Notes under the pieces: model-generated
What the model was told of the DNA's origin: nothing
The model's database searches: none
Seen by the model: only the letters and a program-made list of their open reading frames with translations
In this document: piece after piece, positions 34,852-35,772 of the stretch
Numbering within the stretch: position 1 is the stretch's first letter
How the letters are laid out: each line of letters begins with the position of its first letter
Assembly (NCBI GenBank): GCA_900290365.1
Contig: OMOE01000157.1
Span: 1 to 35,772, forward strand
Direction of reading: 5' to 3'
Origin: Syntrophobacter sp. SbD1
GTDB taxonomy: Bacteria; Desulfobacterota; Syntrophobacteria; Syntrophobacterales; Syntrophobacteraceae
Length of the DNA: 35,772 nucleotides
Translations under genes and position numbers: made by a program

Positions 34852-35313
34852 CGGCCAATAAATGGTCTGAACCATTTCGGGCGGAAAGCCGGCAGCAATA
34901 AAGGATTCTCTCTCCCCCGCAACATGAAGCCAGATCTGGTCCATTTCTCTGCAGCCTTCCAGCATTTCGGCGGGAGGCGACCCGGCGTCGGCACAGCAGT
35001 CAAACACAGTTGTGGCCAATATGCGAACGTTCGGTTCGGGCCACTTTAAATCCAACAAACTTCTGCCGGGCACGTGAGAGACGATAACCGTAATCGGCGG
35101 AACAACCTTTGTTGATTCAAGCGATTTGATCAGGGCCATATCGCAATCATCTATACCGGGTTCTACCTGATTGACCGATATGATCCTGACTCGTACCCCG
35201 GCCCTGTGGACAGCGCTGACAATTGTGCGCGCTCCAACGCCAAAGCCGCTTCGATTATAAAATGGCGCAAGCCAGACTATCGTTCCGGGCACAGCCCGAA
35301 GCTGTTCTTCCAT
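34768..35313 (-). CDS. Glycosyltransferase, 5' part of the frameshifted gene
   Basis: The N-terminal 160 or so residues of the same glycosyltransferase: IVWLAPFYNRSGFGVGARTI is the nucleotide-sugar GT-B start (GxGxxAR), and ERESFIAAGFPPEMVQTIYW leads to the linker. The frame is genuine to HHWLENP, then reads through the duplicated 22-bp unit into an unrelated tail and stops at 34768. ATG 35313 has AGGAG six bases upstream. Removing one 22-bp unit gives a single frame of about 774 residues from 35313 to 32967. Confidence 0.8.
   Translation of the reverse strand: MEEQLRAVPGTIVWLAPFYNRSGFGVGARTIVSAVHRAGVRVRIISVNQVEPGIDDCDMALIKSLESTKVVPPITVIVSHVPGRSLLDLKWPEPNVRILATTVFDCCADAGSPPAEMLEGCREMDQIWLHVAGERESFIAAGFPPEMVQTIYWPHHWLENPASLAGKSGIASALSRYVGPR
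34808..34851. repeat. Perfect 22-bp tandem duplication that breaks the glycosyltransferase frame
   Basis: Two identical 22-bp units, 34808-34829 and 34830-34851, each starting CCGGATTTTCC and ending CAGTGATG. Twenty-two is not a multiple of three and shifts the frame of the gene that crosses it. No other copy is seen in the window. Confidence 0.95.
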
Positions 35314-35352
35314 TGTTTTCTCCTATCCTCCTGCCTCGCACAGGCTGAAGAG

Positions 35353-35424
35353 AGCTTCGGTTTGACCCGAAGCTTGTGCCGAAGCGGCGGGATAATGGCG
35401 GGGCTGCGTCGCCGCTATCCCGGA
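35353..35424. repeat. Two adjacent hairpins between the glycosyltransferase and the last gene
   Basis: AGCTTCGG/CCGAAGCT (35353-35360 and 35367-35374, 6-base loop) is followed by CGGGATA/TATCCCG (35388-35394 and 35416-35422) with an inner GGCG/CGCC stem. The position after the stop of the last minus-strand gene fits a transcription end or an intergenic palindrome; there is no T-run. Confidence 0.5.
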
Positions 35425-35427
35425 TCT

Positions 35428-35772
35428 TTACGCGGTGAGACCTGCGCTCAGGCCTAGCTTATCGGGTGGTCTTACCATCTGAAAGTCGGGACTTTCCAGT
35501 GCATCCTTCCAGTATAATTGTGCCAGGGTCTCGGCATTTTCCCAACCGATTTCGGCAGCGGTAAATGGGGCTCCTCCTAAACGCGCGATCAACTGTTGTG
35601 CGAGTGATTCTGGACAGGTAATTGTATTGGCCCAGCGAATGTTTAGCAGGTAGAAGCCTTGCTCTTTGCGGAACCGCAACCGCGAGGGCACTCGCAGGCG
35701 AGCGCCCTCGCGAATACCCTCTATGATCTTTCGATCCTGTACCAATTCGTATGGCTTGGAAAAGTGGTGTGT
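35428..35772 (-). CDS. Hypothetical protein, C-terminal part (runs off right edge)
   Basis: An open frame continuing through the window edge (first visible residues THHFSKPYELVQDRK), so at least 114 residues of a longer protein are seen. No membrane segment or signal. There are recognisable but unassigned stretches such as RLRFRKEQGFYLLNIRW and FTAAEIGWENAETLAQLYWK. I do not recognise the family. It is on the same strand as, and 114 bp upstream of, the glycosyltransferase, so it may belong to a surface glycan or modification locus. Confidence 0.6.
   Translation of the reverse strand, partial: THHFSKPYELVQDRKIIEGIREGARLRVPSRLRFRKEQGFYLLNIRWANTITCPESLAQQLIARLGGAPFTAAEIGWENAETLAQLYWKDALESPDFQMVRPPDKLGLSAGLTA

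Overview
The window looks like chromosomal DNA of an anaerobic Desulfobacterota (former Deltaproteobacteria) relative. This is inferred from gene content: a siroheme sulfite-reductase-like protein with a PCP-reductase domain, ferredoxin-rich enzymes, and a mix of biosynthetic genes with an anaerobic catabolic island. No rRNA or tRNA gene is visible, so the taxonomic call is soft. All functional calls come from reading motifs and remembered family sequences; no database search was run.

Layout. 1-7.5 kb is housekeeping: panB (cut by the left edge), an FmdB-type zinc ribbon, a tandem ACT protein, an AI-2E-family membrane protein, the sulfite-reductase-like protein divergent from cfa, then mtnA and gatB on the minus strand. 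7.8-9.85 kb is sucCD. 9.9-22.9 kb is an uninterrupted eleven-gene minus-strand island that reads as an anaerobic nicotinate degradation operon. 23.2-24.2 kb is a quinone oxidoreductase. 24.4-25.47 kb is the wreck of a Tn3-family transposon carrying an MqsRA toxin-antitoxin pair. 25.5-27 kb is hisF and hisH, followed by rlmD and a class A penicillin-binding protein on the plus strand. 30.9-31.8 kb is repeat-rich (a 121-bp palindromic mini-element, short tandem repeats, a 48-bp-period repeat) and holds a small TPR protein. A second AI-2E gene, a frameshifted double glycosyltransferase and an unidentified partial gene close the window.

The most interesting system is the nicotinate island. In transcription order it encodes a three-subunit molybdenum hydroxylase (candidate nicotinate dehydrogenase), two NiaP-like MFS transporters, an enamidase very like the Eubacterium barkeri enzyme, a DUF1185 protein, a methylmalonate-semialdehyde-dehydrogenase-like (CoA-acylating) enzyme, a GntR/FCD regulator, a 6-hydroxynicotinate reductase and a UPF0280 (ApbE-like) protein overlapping the reductase gene. 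The first three chemical steps match E. barkeri nicotinate fermentation and should give 2-formylglutarate. The E. barkeri genes that carry 2-formylglutarate onward (hydroxymethylglutarate dehydrogenase, methyleneglutarate mutase and so on) are absent from the window. 2-Formylglutarate is chemically a 2-substituted malonate semialdehyde, so the MMSDH-like enzyme could convert it with CoA and NAD+ to glutaryl-CoA, CO2 and NADH. That would be a short route from nicotinate into beta-oxidation. It is an inference from gene content and is testable.

Other items worth attention: a class A PBP whose transpeptidase SxxK lysine is glutamate; a glycosyltransferase gene knocked out of frame by an exact 22-bp tandem duplication; an mqsA whose stop codon lies in the transposon terminal repeat; and an MqsA-type operator in front of mqsR.
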